Positions 1 to 9,042 are shown, numbered from the stretch's first letter. The stretch is 64,000 bases of DNA from Streptomyces sp. VRA16 Mangrove soil (GCF_017377775.1 NZ_JAFVLN010000026.1:32759-96758); one strand, 5' to 3'. Made by a program: numbers and translations. The notes: generated by a model from the letters alone, not told the origin.

Positions 1-635
1 TGCTCGACAGGGTTGTTGTTGCCGTCAGGGTTGGTGTTGTCACCGCCGGTGGAAGAGCCACCCGTGGCGGACGAGCCACCGGACGAGGACGAGCCGCCCG
101 AGTTGCCGTTACCGCCCGAGTTGCCGTTGCCGCCCGAGTTGCCATTGCCACCCGAGTTGCCGTTACCGCCGGACGATTCGTTGCCACCGGTGCTCGTGGT
201 GCCACCCGTGGTCTCGTTGCCACCGGTGCTCGTGGTGCCACCCGTGGTCTCGTTGCCACCAGTGGTCGTGGTGCCACCCGTGGTCTCGTTGCCACCAGTG
301 GTCGTGGTGCCACCCGTGGTCTCGTTGCCACCAGTGGTCGTGGTGCCACCCGTGGTCTCCTCGCCACCGCCGGTCGTTCCACCGGTGACCGCGCCTTCGA
401 CGGTGCCCTCGACGGTGCCGCCACCGGCGGTGCCCTCGGTGGAACCCTCTGTGCTCCCCTCGGTGTCACCACCGAGGCTGACGCCCACACCGTTCTCGTC
501 GGCACTCACCGACGCGATGCCCGGCACGTTCACGTCCAGGGCGGAAGCAGCCCCGGCCGCAGTCAGCGAGGCACCGGCGGCGATCACCGCGCCGGCGGCT
601 ATCCGCGCGACACGGATCCGCGTCTTCTTGGTCAT
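1..635 (-). CDS. Secreted Gly/Thr/Asn-rich repeat protein (C-terminus outside window)
   Basis: The gene starts at ATG 635-633, behind a G-rich box about 10 nt upstream, and runs off the left edge after 211 codons. The N-terminus has a basic stretch (MTKKTRIR) followed by an Ala/Gly/Leu-rich segment ending near ASALD, which is a plausible Sec signal peptide. After a short region with DVNVPGIASVSADENG, the chain becomes low-complexity: TEGS repeats, five 12-residue TTGG/NE units and four GNGNSG units. This composition suggests an exported, flexible surface or wall-associated protein. No catalytic domain is visible and the anchoring end is missing, so the function is unknown. Confidence 0.7.
   Translation of the reverse strand, partial: MTKKTRIRVARIAAGAVIAAGASLTAAGAASALDVNVPGIASVSADENGVGVSLGGDTEGSTEGSTEGTAGGGTVEGTVEGAVTGGTTGGGEETTGGTTTTGGNETTGGTTTTGGNETTGGTTTTGGNETTGGTTSTGGNETTGGTTSTGGNESSGGNGNSGGNGNSGGNGNSGGNGNSGGSSSSGGSSATGGSSTGGDNTNPDGNNNPVE
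97..168. repeat. Four 18-bp in-frame tandem units
   Basis: Four near-identical 18-bp units begin at 97, 115, 133 and 151. They encode GNGNSG hexapeptides of the partial secreted protein on the minus strand. The differences between units are mostly synonymous. Confidence 0.85.
178..357. repeat. Five 36-bp in-frame tandem units
   Basis: Five 36-bp units start at 178, 214, 250, 286 and 322. Each encodes a 12-residue Thr/Gly-rich block with an NE pair on the minus strand. Units 3 to 5 are virtually identical, which points to recent slippage or unequal recombination. Confidence 0.88.
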
Positions 636-900
636 CTGTCTGCTACCCCCAGTAGCCAATCGTCAATGGAGCAGCGCCAGGGACGGCGTTCAATCGGAGG
701 CAGCAGGGGTCTCACTCGACCCGTCCCCCGTTCACACGCGTCCCACTGATACGCATGCCGCGCGCCAGCCTTCCCAGTTTTCAGATCAACGTCAAGGTCG
801 TTGCGGGCGCGATGTCTGGATTGGGGCGATTGACCGGCCTAAGGACATGTGACTGTGATGCAAAAGGCAGAAAGCCCTTCACGTTTCCCGCACAAAGAAA
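636..900. other. Intergenic region upstream of the secreted repeat protein
   Basis: No gene is supported here. A TTGACG hexamer on the minus strand (666-661) is a weak -35 candidate for the secreted-protein gene. I saw no convincing -10 partner, RNA gene or repeat. Confidence 0.5.
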
Positions 901-931
901 GGCAACTGCCGCTCCGGGAGCGGCAGTTGCC
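901..931 (-). terminator. Rho-independent terminator of prfB
   Basis: A perfect inverted repeat (GGCAACTGCCGC, seven-nt loop, GCGGCAGTTGCC) lies 41 nt beyond the prfB stop. In the direction of prfB transcription it is followed by TTTCTTTG, so it looks like an intrinsic terminator on the minus strand. Confidence 0.85.
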
Positions 932-971
932 TTGTCGATAAAGCGCGGCGCGGGCGCGGAGTGCCGCGGAG

Positions 972-2075
972 TTACTTCTCCTGCTGCTTGCGCCAGCGAA
1001 TGCCGGCCTCAAGGAAGCCGTCGATCTCGCCGTCGAGCACGGCCTGCGGGTTGCCGACCTCGAACTCGGTGCGCAGGTCCTTGACCATCTGGTACGGGTG
1101 CAGGACGTAGGACCGCATCTGGTTGCCCCAGGAGCTGCCGCTGTCCTTGAGGGCGTCCATCTTGGCCCGCTCCTCCTGGCGCTGGCGCTCCAGGAGCTTG
1201 GCCTGCAGCACGTTCATGGCCGTGGCCTTGTTCTGGATCTGTGAGCGCTCGTTCTGGCAGGAGACCACGATGCCGGTCGGGATGTGGGTCAGGCGGACCG
1301 CGGAGTCCGTCGTGTTCACGCCCTGGCCGCCGGGGCCCGAGGAGCGGTAGACGTCGACGCGCAGATCGGACTCGTCGATGTCGATGTGGTCGGTCGTCTC
1401 GACGACCGGGAGCACCTCGACGCCCGCGAAGGACGTCTGGCGGCGGCCCTGGTTGTCGAACGGGGAGATGCGCACCAGGCGGTGCGTGCCCTGCTCGACG
1501 GAGAGCGTTCCGTAGGCGTACGGGACCTGCACGGAGAAGGACGTCGACTTGATGCCGGCCTCTTCCGCGTACGACGTCTCGTAGACCTCGGTCTTGTAGC
1601 CGTGGCGCTCGGCCCAGCGCAGGTACATCCGCTGGAGCTGCTCGGCGAAGTCCGCGGCGTCGACGCCGCCGGCCTCCGCTCGGATGTTCACGATCGCCTC
1701 GCGGGAGTCGTACTCGCCGCTCAGCAGCGTACGGACTTCCATCTCGTCCAGCGCCTTCTTGACGGACGTGAGCTCGGACTCGGCCTCGGCACGGGTCTCC
1801 GGGTCGTCCTCCTCCTCGGCCATCTCGAACAGGACCGAGAGGTCGTCGATCCGGCCGCGCAGCGCCTCGGCCTTGCGCACCTCCGCCTGGAGGTGGCTCA
1901 GCTTGCTGGTGATCTTCTGCGCCTCATCCGGGTCGTCCCACAGGGACGGCGCGGCCGCCTGCTCCTCGAGCACGGCGATATCTGCCCTCAGCTTGTCGAG
2001 GTCCAGGACGGCCTCGATCGACTCCATGGTCGAGGAGAGGGACTTCAGCTCTTCGGAAACATCGACGACTGCCAC
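972..2075 (-). CDS. prfB: Peptide chain release factor 2
   Basis: The 367-residue protein is full length for RF2. In translation termination it reads UGA and UAA in the ribosomal A site and triggers hydrolysis of peptidyl-tRNA. The N-terminal helical domain is followed by the SPF codon-recognition tripeptide at residues 204-206 (RF1 would have PxT). The universal GGQ motif is at 249-251, inside GPGGQGVNTTDSAVR. The reading frame is uninterrupted, so there is no autoregulatory +1 frameshift site near codon 25. That absence is characteristic of Actinobacteria. The gene follows two Ser/Thr kinase genes on the same strand and ends in a strong terminator. Confidence 0.97.
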   Translation of the reverse strand: MAVVDVSEELKSLSSTMESIEAVLDLDKLRADIAVLEEQAAAPSLWDDPDEAQKITSKLSHLQAEVRKAEALRGRIDDLSVLFEMAEEEDDPETRAEAESELTSVKKALDEMEVRTLLSGEYDSREAIVNIRAEAGGVDAADFAEQLQRMYLRWAERHGYKTEVYETSYAEEAGIKSTSFSVQVPYAYGTLSVEQGTHRLVRISPFDNQGRRQTSFAGVEVLPVVETTDHIDIDESDLRVDVYRSSGPGGQGVNTTDSAVRLTHIPTGIVVSCQNERSQIQNKATAMNVLQAKLLERQRQEERAKMDALKDSGSSWGNQMRSYVLHPYQMVKDLRTEFEVGNPQAVLDGEIDGFLEAGIRWRKQQEK

Positions 2076-2194
2076 GACACCAGCCTAACGGCTGGGACAA
2101 GTGGTCTCCGCCGGTGCGGGGGGCCTGACCGGCCGGGGGCCCGATTCAGGGGGGCGGCGTGGTCGTGCGCCGCCCCGGTGGGGCTTCTCGCGCG

Positions 2195-2209
2195 GTTCCC
2201 CGCGCCCCT
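2195..2209 (-). repeat. 15-bp core of a dispersed intergenic repeat
   Basis: The 15-mer AGGGGCGCGGGGAAC occurs here on the minus strand, between pkaB and prfB. It recurs in intergenic DNA at 8845, 15570 and 42971, always outside coding sequence. Confidence 0.7.
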
Positions 2210-2238
2210 GAGGGCATGCGCTTCGCGCAGCCCTCCCC

Positions 2239-3477
2239 TTACGGCTCCGCGGGAGCCGAGTGGTTGCCGTCCGAGGGCGGGTCCTGGTCCCCTCCGGAGG
2301 AGACGGCCCAGATGCCGCCGCCCACCGCCGCGGCGAGGACGACCCCGGCCACCCCGAGCGTGATCCGGCGGCGACGCGTCGCGTGGCGGTTGCGGGCCGA
2401 GCCGGGGCGGGGGGCGCCGGAGGCGCGCGGGGCGCGGGCGGTGCCGCGGGCGCCGCCGGCCAGCTCGTCGGGCGCCGGGACCCTCATCGACGTATGGGTG
2501 TCGCGGTTGGAGTCGGCGGAGGCCGTGCCGGGGACCAGGGGGACGGCGCCGCGCCGCGGGCGCTCGGGCTGCTGCTGGGGCTCGGCCTCGGCGGCCTCCG
2601 GCTCGTCCGGCTCCGGTTCCGCGTCGGGCTCGTCCACGTCGAGCGGGGCCATGCCCGCGAGGAGCGGCTGGAGCTCGCGCAGCCGGGCCGCCATCTCCGA
2701 GGCGCGCAGCCGGGAGGCGGGCGCCTTGGCCAGGCACTGGATGAGCAGTTGCCACAGCTCGTCGGGGATGCCGGGCAGGGGGACGACGGTCTCGGTGACG
2801 TGCCGGCGCAGGATCGCGCCCGGGTGGCCGCCGCCGAACGGCGTGAAGCCCGCCAGAAGCTCGTACAGGACCGTCGCCAGGGCGTAGATGTCGACGGCGG
2901 CGCGCGGCGGCAGGCCCTCGACGATCTCGGGGGCGAGGTAGTCAGGGGTGCCGATGATCTTCGTGGCCTTGGTGCGGCGCGGGGTGTCGATGAGCTTCGC
3001 GACGCCGAAGTCCGTCAGCAGCGCCGGGTGCGATCCGCCGGGGCCGAGCGGGCCCTGCATGTCCAGGAGGATGTTCTCGGGCTTCACGTCGCGGTGCACG
3101 ATGCCCGCGGCGTGCGCGGCGGCCAGCGCGTCGGCGACGTCGGCGGCGATGGCGACGGCGGCCTCGGGGGCCAGCCGGCGCTCGCGCTCCAGACGGGTGC
3201 GCAGATCGGTGCCGCGGATCAGGTCCATGACCAGCGCGAGGTCGTTCCCGTCGACCACCATGTCGTGGACGCCGACCACGCGCGCGTGGTCGAGGCTCAG
3301 CAGGGCGGTGCGCTCCTGGACGAAGCGGCCGACCAGCTCCTGGTCGGAGGCGAGGTCCTCGCGCAGCAGTTTGATGGCGACGGGACCGTCGGGTCCCTCG
3401 CCCAGCCACACGGTGCCCGCACTGCCGCGACCCAGGATCTGGTGTGCGGTGTACCGGCTGCCGATTTTCCGTGCCAA
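2239..3477 (-). CDS. pkaB: Transmembrane Ser/Thr protein kinase (PkaB-like)
   Basis: A Hanks-type kinase of 412 residues with all key motifs: glycine loop GRGSAG (15-20), ATP-binding Lys36 in VAIKLL, catalytic HRD (128-130) with KPEN, and DFG (156-158). After the kinase domain (about 10-270) comes an acidic and Pro-rich juxtamembrane linker. A basic stop-transfer RRRR and one hydrophobic segment (about 374-392) follow, with a tail of only about 20 residues. There is no PASTA or other sensor domain. The start is the ATG behind a GGAGC-type site. Length and position next to a second kinase and prfB match S. coelicolor PkaB. Target proteins cannot be read from sequence. Confidence 0.88.
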   Translation of the reverse strand: MARKIGSRYTAHQILGRGSAGTVWLGEGPDGPVAIKLLREDLASDQELVGRFVQERTALLSLDHARVVGVHDMVVDGNDLALVMDLIRGTDLRTRLERERRLAPEAAVAIAADVADALAAAHAAGIVHRDVKPENILLDMQGPLGPGGSHPALLTDFGVAKLIDTPRRTKATKIIGTPDYLAPEIVEGLPPRAAVDIYALATVLYELLAGFTPFGGGHPGAILRRHVTETVVPLPGIPDELWQLLIQCLAKAPASRLRASEMAARLRELQPLLAGMAPLDVDEPDAEPEPDEPEAAEAEPQQQPERPRRGAVPLVPGTASADSNRDTHTSMRVPAPDELAGGARGTARAPRASGAPRPGSARNRHATRRRRITLGVAGVVLAAAVGGGIWAVSSGGDQDPPSDGNHSAPAEP

Positions 3478-3611
3478 GACTGCTCCTACAGACGCGTGTT
3501 GGCGCCCAAGCTACGCGGCTCGGACGCCAACCAACGCATCAGAGGGGGAAATCACCCGCCGGATGTCGACAAATCTCCAACGTCGCTGTTCAGTTGCGGG
3601 CCGGTTGCCGG

Positions 3612-5252
3612 TCAGTTGCCCGAATTGCCGCCGAGGTCCCCGATCCAGTCGGTCACCGTGGAGAACCAGTCGGAGAGCTGGGCCCAGTAGCCCTTGCCCG
3701 TGCCGATCCAGTCCTGGAGCGGGGTGAACTCCCACACCAGCCAGCTCACCACGAAGAGGATCACGATCATGAACAGGCAGCCCTTGAGGCAGCCGAGACC
3801 GGGGATCTTCATCGGGTTGGCGCTCCGCTGACGCGGCTCGCGCGGGGGCCGCGCCTGCTGGGGCGGCGGCTGCGGCGGCGCGTACTGCTGCGGCTGCTGC
3901 GGCTGCTGGGGCTGCGGGGTCTGACGCGGCGCGGGGCGCTGCTGGCGGGGTGCGTACTGCTGCTGGCGCGGCTGCTGCTGCGGGCGCGCCACCTGCCGCT
4001 GCGGACGGCGGCGCAGCGGGTCCTCGTTCGGGTCGAGGTACTGGATCTGCGTCTGCTCGTTGCGGTCGCGGGCCGCACGCAGCTGGTTGCCCCAGGCGTC
4101 CGGCATCTGCTGTTGCTGCGGCGGGTCCTGCGGGACCGGCGGCATGACGGCGGTCGGGTCGGCGGCGCCGCGGTTGTTCGGCAGCACGGAGGTGGGGTCC
4201 GCGTCGGAGTACTGCTGGCCCTGGCCGCCCGGCTGCTGCTGCATGACGCTGGTCGCGGCGTTCGGGTCGTACTGGCCCGCGTTGTTCGGCAGGACCTGTG
4301 TCGGGTCGGCGGCGCCAGGGACGCCCGGTACCTGCGCGGGCGCCGGGTCCGGCATCAGCAGGGCGCCGACGCCCTCCGCGGCGGCGATCTGCGCGCTGTT
4401 CGCGTGCACGCCGATGCCCTCGGCGACCGTGCGAAGGCCGCGCGCGAGGTTCTCCGCGCCGGGCCGGTCGTCCGGGTTCTTGCGCAGACAGCGCTCGATG
4501 ACCGTCCACAGCGGGTCCGGGACGGTGGACGGGCGGCGCGGCTCCGCGCTCAGGTGCTGGTGCAGGACTTCGAGGGCGCTGCCGCCGGAGAACGGCGGAC
4601 GCCCGGTGACCAGCTCGTACAGCAGGATGCCCGCGCCGTAGATGTCGACGGCGCTGGTCTGCGGGCGGCCCTCGGCGGACTCGGGGGCGACGTACGCGGG
4701 CGTGCCCACGAACTCGTGGGTGCGGGTCAGGCCCGGGGAGTCGGCGAGGCGCGCGATGCCGAAGTCGGTGAGCATCGGGTGCATCCCGCTCTCGTCCTGC
4801 TTGAGCAGCACGTTCGCCGGCTTCAGGTCGCGGTGCACCACGCCGTCGGCGTGGCTCGCGGCGAGCGCGTCGGCGATCTGCGCGGTCAGCAGTGCGGCCG
4901 CGACCGGCGAGAACGGGCCGTTCTCGCGCAGATAGCGGTGCAGGTCGGGACCGTCGATCAGGTCCATGACGAGGGCGAGCAGCTCGCCCTCGACGACCAG
5001 GTCACGGGTGCGCACGATGTTGGGGTGGGTGAGCCTGAGCAGGACGGAACGCTCCCTGAGGAAGCGCATCACCACGTCCGCGTCGTTCGCGAGCTCCTCC
5101 TTGAGGACCTTGATCGCGACCGTCTCGCCGGGCTGTCCGGCGACGGCCGCCTCGGCGCCCGCCGTCTCACGCTGGCGGGCTCGCCAGACGGTGCCCGTGG
5201 CGCCGCGTCCGAGCGGCTCCTCGAGCAGGTACTTGCTGCCTACCGGCCGCAC
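3612..5252 (-). CDS. pkaA: Transmembrane Ser/Thr protein kinase (PkaA-like)
   Basis: I place the start at GTG 5252, with GGGAG eight nt upstream, because the protein then begins just before the kinase domain (RPVGSKYLLEEPLGRG). An upstream ATG in frame would add 55 unconvincing residues. The product has 546 residues: glycine loop GRGATG (15-20), Lys48, HRD (140-142), DFG (163-165), and then a very long Pro/Gln-rich linker (about 300-480). One transmembrane helix (about 490-508) and a short Trp-rich extracellular tail complete it. Length and neighbourhood match S. coelicolor PkaA. The adjacent divergent FHA protein is an obvious candidate phosphothreonine-dependent partner. Confidence 0.88.
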   Translation of the reverse strand: MRPVGSKYLLEEPLGRGATGTVWRARQRETAGAEAAVAGQPGETVAIKVLKEELANDADVVMRFLRERSVLLRLTHPNIVRTRDLVVEGELLALVMDLIDGPDLHRYLRENGPFSPVAAALLTAQIADALAASHADGVVHRDLKPANVLLKQDESGMHPMLTDFGIARLADSPGLTRTHEFVGTPAYVAPESAEGRPQTSAVDIYGAGILLYELVTGRPPFSGGSALEVLHQHLSAEPRRPSTVPDPLWTVIERCLRKNPDDRPGAENLARGLRTVAEGIGVHANSAQIAAAEGVGALLMPDPAPAQVPGVPGAADPTQVLPNNAGQYDPNAATSVMQQQPGGQGQQYSDADPTSVLPNNRGAADPTAVMPPVPQDPPQQQQMPDAWGNQLRAARDRNEQTQIQYLDPNEDPLRRRPQRQVARPQQQPRQQQYAPRQQRPAPRQTPQPQQPQQPQQYAPPQPPPQQARPPREPRQRSANPMKIPGLGCLKGCLFMIVILFVVSWLVWEFTPLQDWIGTGKGYWAQLSDWFSTVTDWIGDLGGNSGN

Positions 5253-5707
5253 GTCATGCGCTCCCTGCTGTGTTCCTGCGTGGTCTGCCCGGTCCCGGGC
5301 GTTCCGATCCACTGTAGTGGCGCCGTACGGGGCACAGGCTGTCGATCTTCTTTGACCGTCCTGGGTCTGCCGGGTTCCGGCCGGTTCCGGCCGGGTCCGG
5401 CTGATTCTCGGGTCCACCGGGTTCTACGGAGAGACGCACAGCCCGAAAGGTTGGTTGCCGGTCGGCGACGTGACCGATCTCAACCGGGCATCCAGCCACC
5501 ACGGAGCAGGCACTTTGCAGGCACTTTTACGGGCAGAGCCGACCAATCAAGATCACTTACGGGTGGGGGGCGGGCATATTGTCAGTGGCAGGTGCGAGGA
5601 TGCCTCTCAGCACTGGCTGACGTGCCCGTGGCGGTGGGGGAATCTGCGGTGGGGGACCGCGGGCGGCCCTGACCCGGGCGCCCGCGCAGAAGGGACCGCT
5701 GACGGCG
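5253..5707. other. Divergent promoter region between pkaA-like and FHA-ATPase genes
   Basis: This 455-bp non-coding stretch must hold the promoters for both divergent genes. An 11-bp direct repeat (GCAGGCACTTT) sits near 5516-5538 and a TATTGT hexamer near 5577 is a weak -10 for the rightward gene. I saw no gene or RNA. Confidence 0.5.
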
Positions 5708-8700
5708 ATGCAGATCCGCCTTACCGTCGTAGCCCCCGTCGAGGCTGCGGCCTCCCATGTCTGCGACCTCTTGGTCACCGCGCCCGCGGGCACCGCGCTC
5801 GCCGCGGTCGCCTCCGCCCTGGCGACGGCCGTCGCGGGCGGTGACGCTTCGTCGACGGTGCTGTACGCGGGCCAGGAGCGGCTCGACGCCCAGCGCTGCC
5901 TGCTGGGCGAGCCCCCGCTGACCGACGGCGCGGTGCTCTCGCTCGGCGGCCCCGTGGACCCGGGCCCCGATCCCGACCCGGCGGCGGCGCAGCTCCATGT
6001 GGTGGCGGGGCCCGACGCGGGCGGTGTCCACCTGCTGCACGGCGGACAGATCCGCATCGGCCGCTCCGCGGACGCGGACGTGCCCCTGGACGACCCGGAC
6101 GTGTCCCGGCTGCACTGTGCGGTCACCCTCGCCCCGGACGGCCGGGTGACGGTCGCGGACCTGGGCTCCACGAACGGGACGACGGTGGACGGCCGCCCCC
6201 TGGACGAGCGCCCCGTGCGGCTCTCCCCCGGTGCGCTGCTGCGCCTGGGCGAGTCGGCACTGCGTGTCACGGCGGCCGGCGCCCCGGGCCCGGCTCCGCT
6301 GACGACGGCGCCCGACGGCGAGGGCCAGGTGCGGGTGGCGCTCCCCGCGGCGGACGCGCCCGAGGCGGGGGCCGCGGCCCCCGCACCCGTCTTCGACGAG
6401 ACCCGGCACGCGTACGGGGACGCGTCCTGGGGCGCCGCGGGCGACGCCGCGCCCGGGGCCGCGCAGCCCGTCGTGCCCGAGCAGGGCGGGGCGCCCGAGG
6501 CGGAGCGCACGCGCATGGGCACACCGCCGCGCGGCACCGAGCTGCCGCGCGCCCCGCGCAAGCGCGGCGGTCTCGGCCGGCTGCTGCGGCGCGGCGGACG
6601 CGAGGAGCAGCACGAGCGGTACGGGCACGGGCGGTCCGACTACAACTACAACTACGGCTACGACGACGACACCGAGCACGCGATCCACGAGCCGTACGCG
6701 CTGCGCACCCCGCAGCAGGGCGAAGGAGCCGCCCCCGAGCCCGTCGCGGGGGCGCACGCCACCACCGAGTCCTGGCCCGATGCCGCGACGCTGCTGCTGA
6801 CCGCGCTCGGCCCCGGGCCGCGGCTGTGGGAGCGCGGTCCCGGGAATCCGGAGTCGCTGGCCGTACGGCTCGGCACCGTGGACCGGCCGGGGCCCGGCGG
6901 GGCCGGGCTGCTGCCCGCGGTCCCGGTGACCGTGGGGCTCGCGGAGGCCGGGGCGCTGGGGCTCGCGGGGCCGCGGTCCCGGCTGGCCGGTCTGGCGCGC
7001 GCGGTCGTGGCCCAGCTGGCGGCGCTGCACGCGCCGGACCATCTGGAGCTCGTCCTGATCAGCACCGACCGGGCGCGGCCCGAGCCGCAGCGGGTCGCCG
7101 AGTGGTCGTGGCTCGGCTGGCTGCCCCATGTCCGCCCGGCCCACGGGCAGGACTGCCGGCTGCTGCTCGCGTACGACAGGGAGCAGGCGGCCGCCCGCAC
7201 CGGAGAGCTGCTGCGCCGCCTCGACGACCACGCGGCGGGGCTGCACCCGGAGCCCGGCGTCGCCACGGTGGTCCTCGTCGACGGCGATCCGGGCTCGGCC
7301 GCGCTGCGGGAGGCCACCACGCGGCTCGCCTCCGAAGGGGCCGCGGCCGGGGTGCACCTGGTGTGCCTGGCCGAGACTCCGGCGACGACCCCGGCGTCCC
7401 CGGTCGACCGGACCTACGAGGCGGCGTGCGCGCAGAACCCGGCCTTCCGCGCGTGCGGCGCCGTGGCGCTGCTCAGCGGGGACGTGGCGACGTCGCTGCG
7501 GCTGCACCGGGCCGCGCACGGGCAGCCCGTCGGGCACGGCACCGTCGCCACCGTGGACGCGGTGTCGCTCGCCTGGGCGGAGCGGTTCGCGCGGGCGCTC
7601 GCCCCACTGCGCACCGAGGGGTCGGGCGGGGCTCCGGCACGGATCTCCACTCCGCTGCCCCACGCGGCCCGGCTGCTCGACGAGTTGGGTCTCGCGCGGG
7701 CCACGCCCGCTTCCCTGATGGCGCGTTGGGCGGCTGCCGCGGACGATCCGGAGTCGCTGGGCGGCCGGGTGTGGGCGGTGCTCGGGGCGGGGCCGCGCGG
7801 GCCCGTCGGGGTCGATCTCGCCGCGGACGGGCCGCATCTGCTGATCGAGGGGCCCGCGGGCAGCGGGCGTACGGAGCTGCTGCGGTCCGTGGCCGCTTCG
7901 CTGGCCGCCGCCGAGCGGCCCGACCGGCTCAGCCTCGTGCTCATCGACGGGCAGGGCGGGATCGGTTCCGGGACCGGGGGCGCGAGTGGTGAGCGGGGTG
8001 ACGGGTTGCGGGTGTGCACCGATCTGCCGCACGTCACGACGCATCTGGCGGCCAACGATCCGGTGCGGATGCGGGAGTTCGCGCAGTCGCTCAGCACCGA
8101 GCTGAAGCGGCGGGCCGAGTTGATAGGGCGTACGCACTTCACGGAGTGGCACACGCAGCGGACGGTGTCGGGGCGGCTCGTCGCCCAGCGCAGCGCGCCG
8201 GGTTCGGCCGTGGCTTCCGGAGATCTGGAGGCGCCGCCGAGTTCCACGATGCGGTTGCGGCCCGGTGGGGCGCGGGAGAAGGCGGAGGCGGCGCCGCCGT
8301 TGCCGCGGCTCGTGGTGGTCGTGGACGATCTGGACGCGCTGCTGGCGCCGCCGCTCGGGTCGCCGGGGCGGCCCGCCGCGGGGTCCGTCGTGCGGGCGCT
8401 TGAGGCCGTGGCGCGGGACGGGGAGCGGCTCGGGGTGCATCTCGTGGCGGCGTTCGCCTCCGGCGGGGCCGTGGCGTGGACGGGGCGGCCCCGGGTCGTG
8501 CTCGATGCCGTGCGCGGGGGCGGGCCCGAGGATCCGGCGCCGGGGCGGGGGCGGTTGATCGGGGCCGACGGGCGGGAGACCGGGGTGCAGGCCGGGCGGG
8601 TCACCGGGCGGATTCCGCGTACGGCGACGCTGCGGCCCACGGTGGTCGTGCTCGACTGGGCCCGGATGGGGGATCCGCCGGACCGGCGGCCCGTACGGGA

Positions 8701-8797
8701 GCTGGGGAACGGGCCGACGGATCTGGCCCTGCTGGCCAGCGCGCTGGAGCGGGCTGCTCGCTCCGTGTCGGCACGAGAGGTTCCGTCGCTGCTTTAG
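5708..8797 (+). CDS. FHA-domain protein with FtsK/EssC-like ATPase domain
   Basis: The 1029-residue protein has three parts. Residues 1-85 resemble the ubiquitin-like or degenerate FHA start of EssC-type proteins (YAGQERLD, LGEPPLTDGAVLSLGG). Residues 93-170 form a canonical FHA domain with GRS (118-120), SRLH (133-136) and STNGT around Asn156, so phosphothreonine binding is likely. After a charged Tyr-rich linker comes a RecA-like ATPase of the FtsK/SpoIIIE type. Its Walker A reads GPAGSGRT (715-722), with Arg721 in place of Lys. Walker B is VVVVDD (Asp873-Asp874). I see no transmembrane helices, unlike EssC. Divergence from the kinase genes suggests it acts downstream of them. Confidence 0.8.
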   Translation: MQIRLTVVAPVEAAASHVCDLLVTAPAGTALAAVASALATAVAGGDASSTVLYAGQERLDAQRCLLGEPPLTDGAVLSLGGPVDPGPDPDPAAAQLHVVAGPDAGGVHLLHGGQIRIGRSADADVPLDDPDVSRLHCAVTLAPDGRVTVADLGSTNGTTVDGRPLDERPVRLSPGALLRLGESALRVTAAGAPGPAPLTTAPDGEGQVRVALPAADAPEAGAAAPAPVFDETRHAYGDASWGAAGDAAPGAAQPVVPEQGGAPEAERTRMGTPPRGTELPRAPRKRGGLGRLLRRGGREEQHERYGHGRSDYNYNYGYDDDTEHAIHEPYALRTPQQGEGAAPEPVAGAHATTESWPDAATLLLTALGPGPRLWERGPGNPESLAVRLGTVDRPGPGGAGLLPAVPVTVGLAEAGALGLAGPRSRLAGLARAVVAQLAALHAPDHLELVLISTDRARPEPQRVAEWSWLGWLPHVRPAHGQDCRLLLAYDREQAAARTGELLRRLDDHAAGLHPEPGVATVVLVDGDPGSAALREATTRLASEGAAAGVHLVCLAETPATTPASPVDRTYEAACAQNPAFRACGAVALLSGDVATSLRLHRAAHGQPVGHGTVATVDAVSLAWAERFARALAPLRTEGSGGAPARISTPLPHAARLLDELGLARATPASLMARWAAAADDPESLGGRVWAVLGAGPRGPVGVDLAADGPHLLIEGPAGSGRTELLRSVAASLAAAERPDRLSLVLIDGQGGIGSGTGGASGERGDGLRVCTDLPHVTTHLAANDPVRMREFAQSLSTELKRRAELIGRTHFTEWHTQRTVSGRLVAQRSAPGSAVASGDLEAPPSSTMRLRPGGAREKAEAAPPLPRLVVVVDDLDALLAPPLGSPGRPAAGSVVRALEAVARDGERLGVHLVAAFASGGAVAWTGRPRVVLDAVRGGGPEDPAPGRGRLIGADGRETGVQAGRVTGRIPRTATLRPTVVVLDWARMGDPPDRRPVRELGNGPTDLALLASALERAARSVSAREVPSLL

Positions 8798-9042
8798 CCG
8801 GCCCGCTGGGGGCGCGACGGGGCTGCGGCGCAGCCGCACGCCGCAGGGGCGCGGGGAACTGCGCGACCAGCCGAGACGGCGCTGCCCCCGGCAGCAAAGC
8901 GCCCTGGACCGAGCTGAACACCGCCTGGAGCGCTCACCCCGCGCCGGGGCGCCGCCTTGCCCACCCTGCCGCCCAGGGCGGCAGATTGCCCAAGGCTGTC
9001 GGGGTGGGTGGGGCGCATCACGACCCCGTCACGATCACCGTC
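8798..9042. other. Intergenic DNA carrying the first dispersed element
   Basis: The stretch after the FHA-ATPase gene holds no gene. It begins with a GC-rich inverted repeat (GCTGCGGCGCAGC near 8822) and then the 152-bp element annotated separately. Confidence 0.6.
8845..8996 (+). repeat. 152-bp dispersed element, copy A
   Basis: It opens with AGGGGCGCGGGGAACTGCGC and closes with a hairpin module around CTGCCGCC/GGCGGCAG followed by ATTGCCCAAGGC. Copy B at 15570-15721 has exactly the same length and nearly identical ends. A 60-bp partial copy lies inverted at 63856-63915. All copies are intergenic. Confidence 0.8.

Noticed and set aside
972..2075. Programmed frameshift expected in prfB
   Set aside because: The frame is continuous from ATG to stop with no in-frame UGA in the first 30 codons.
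3444..5672. Long open frame (742 codons) on the plus strand
   Set aside because: It lies antisense to the PkaA-like gene, which has full kinase motifs; its Arg/Val-rich composition is typical of shadows in GC-rich DNA.
5582..8839. 1085-codon frame on the minus strand
   Set aside because: Antisense to the FHA-ATPase gene, dominated by Arg, Pro and Gly and without any domain signal.
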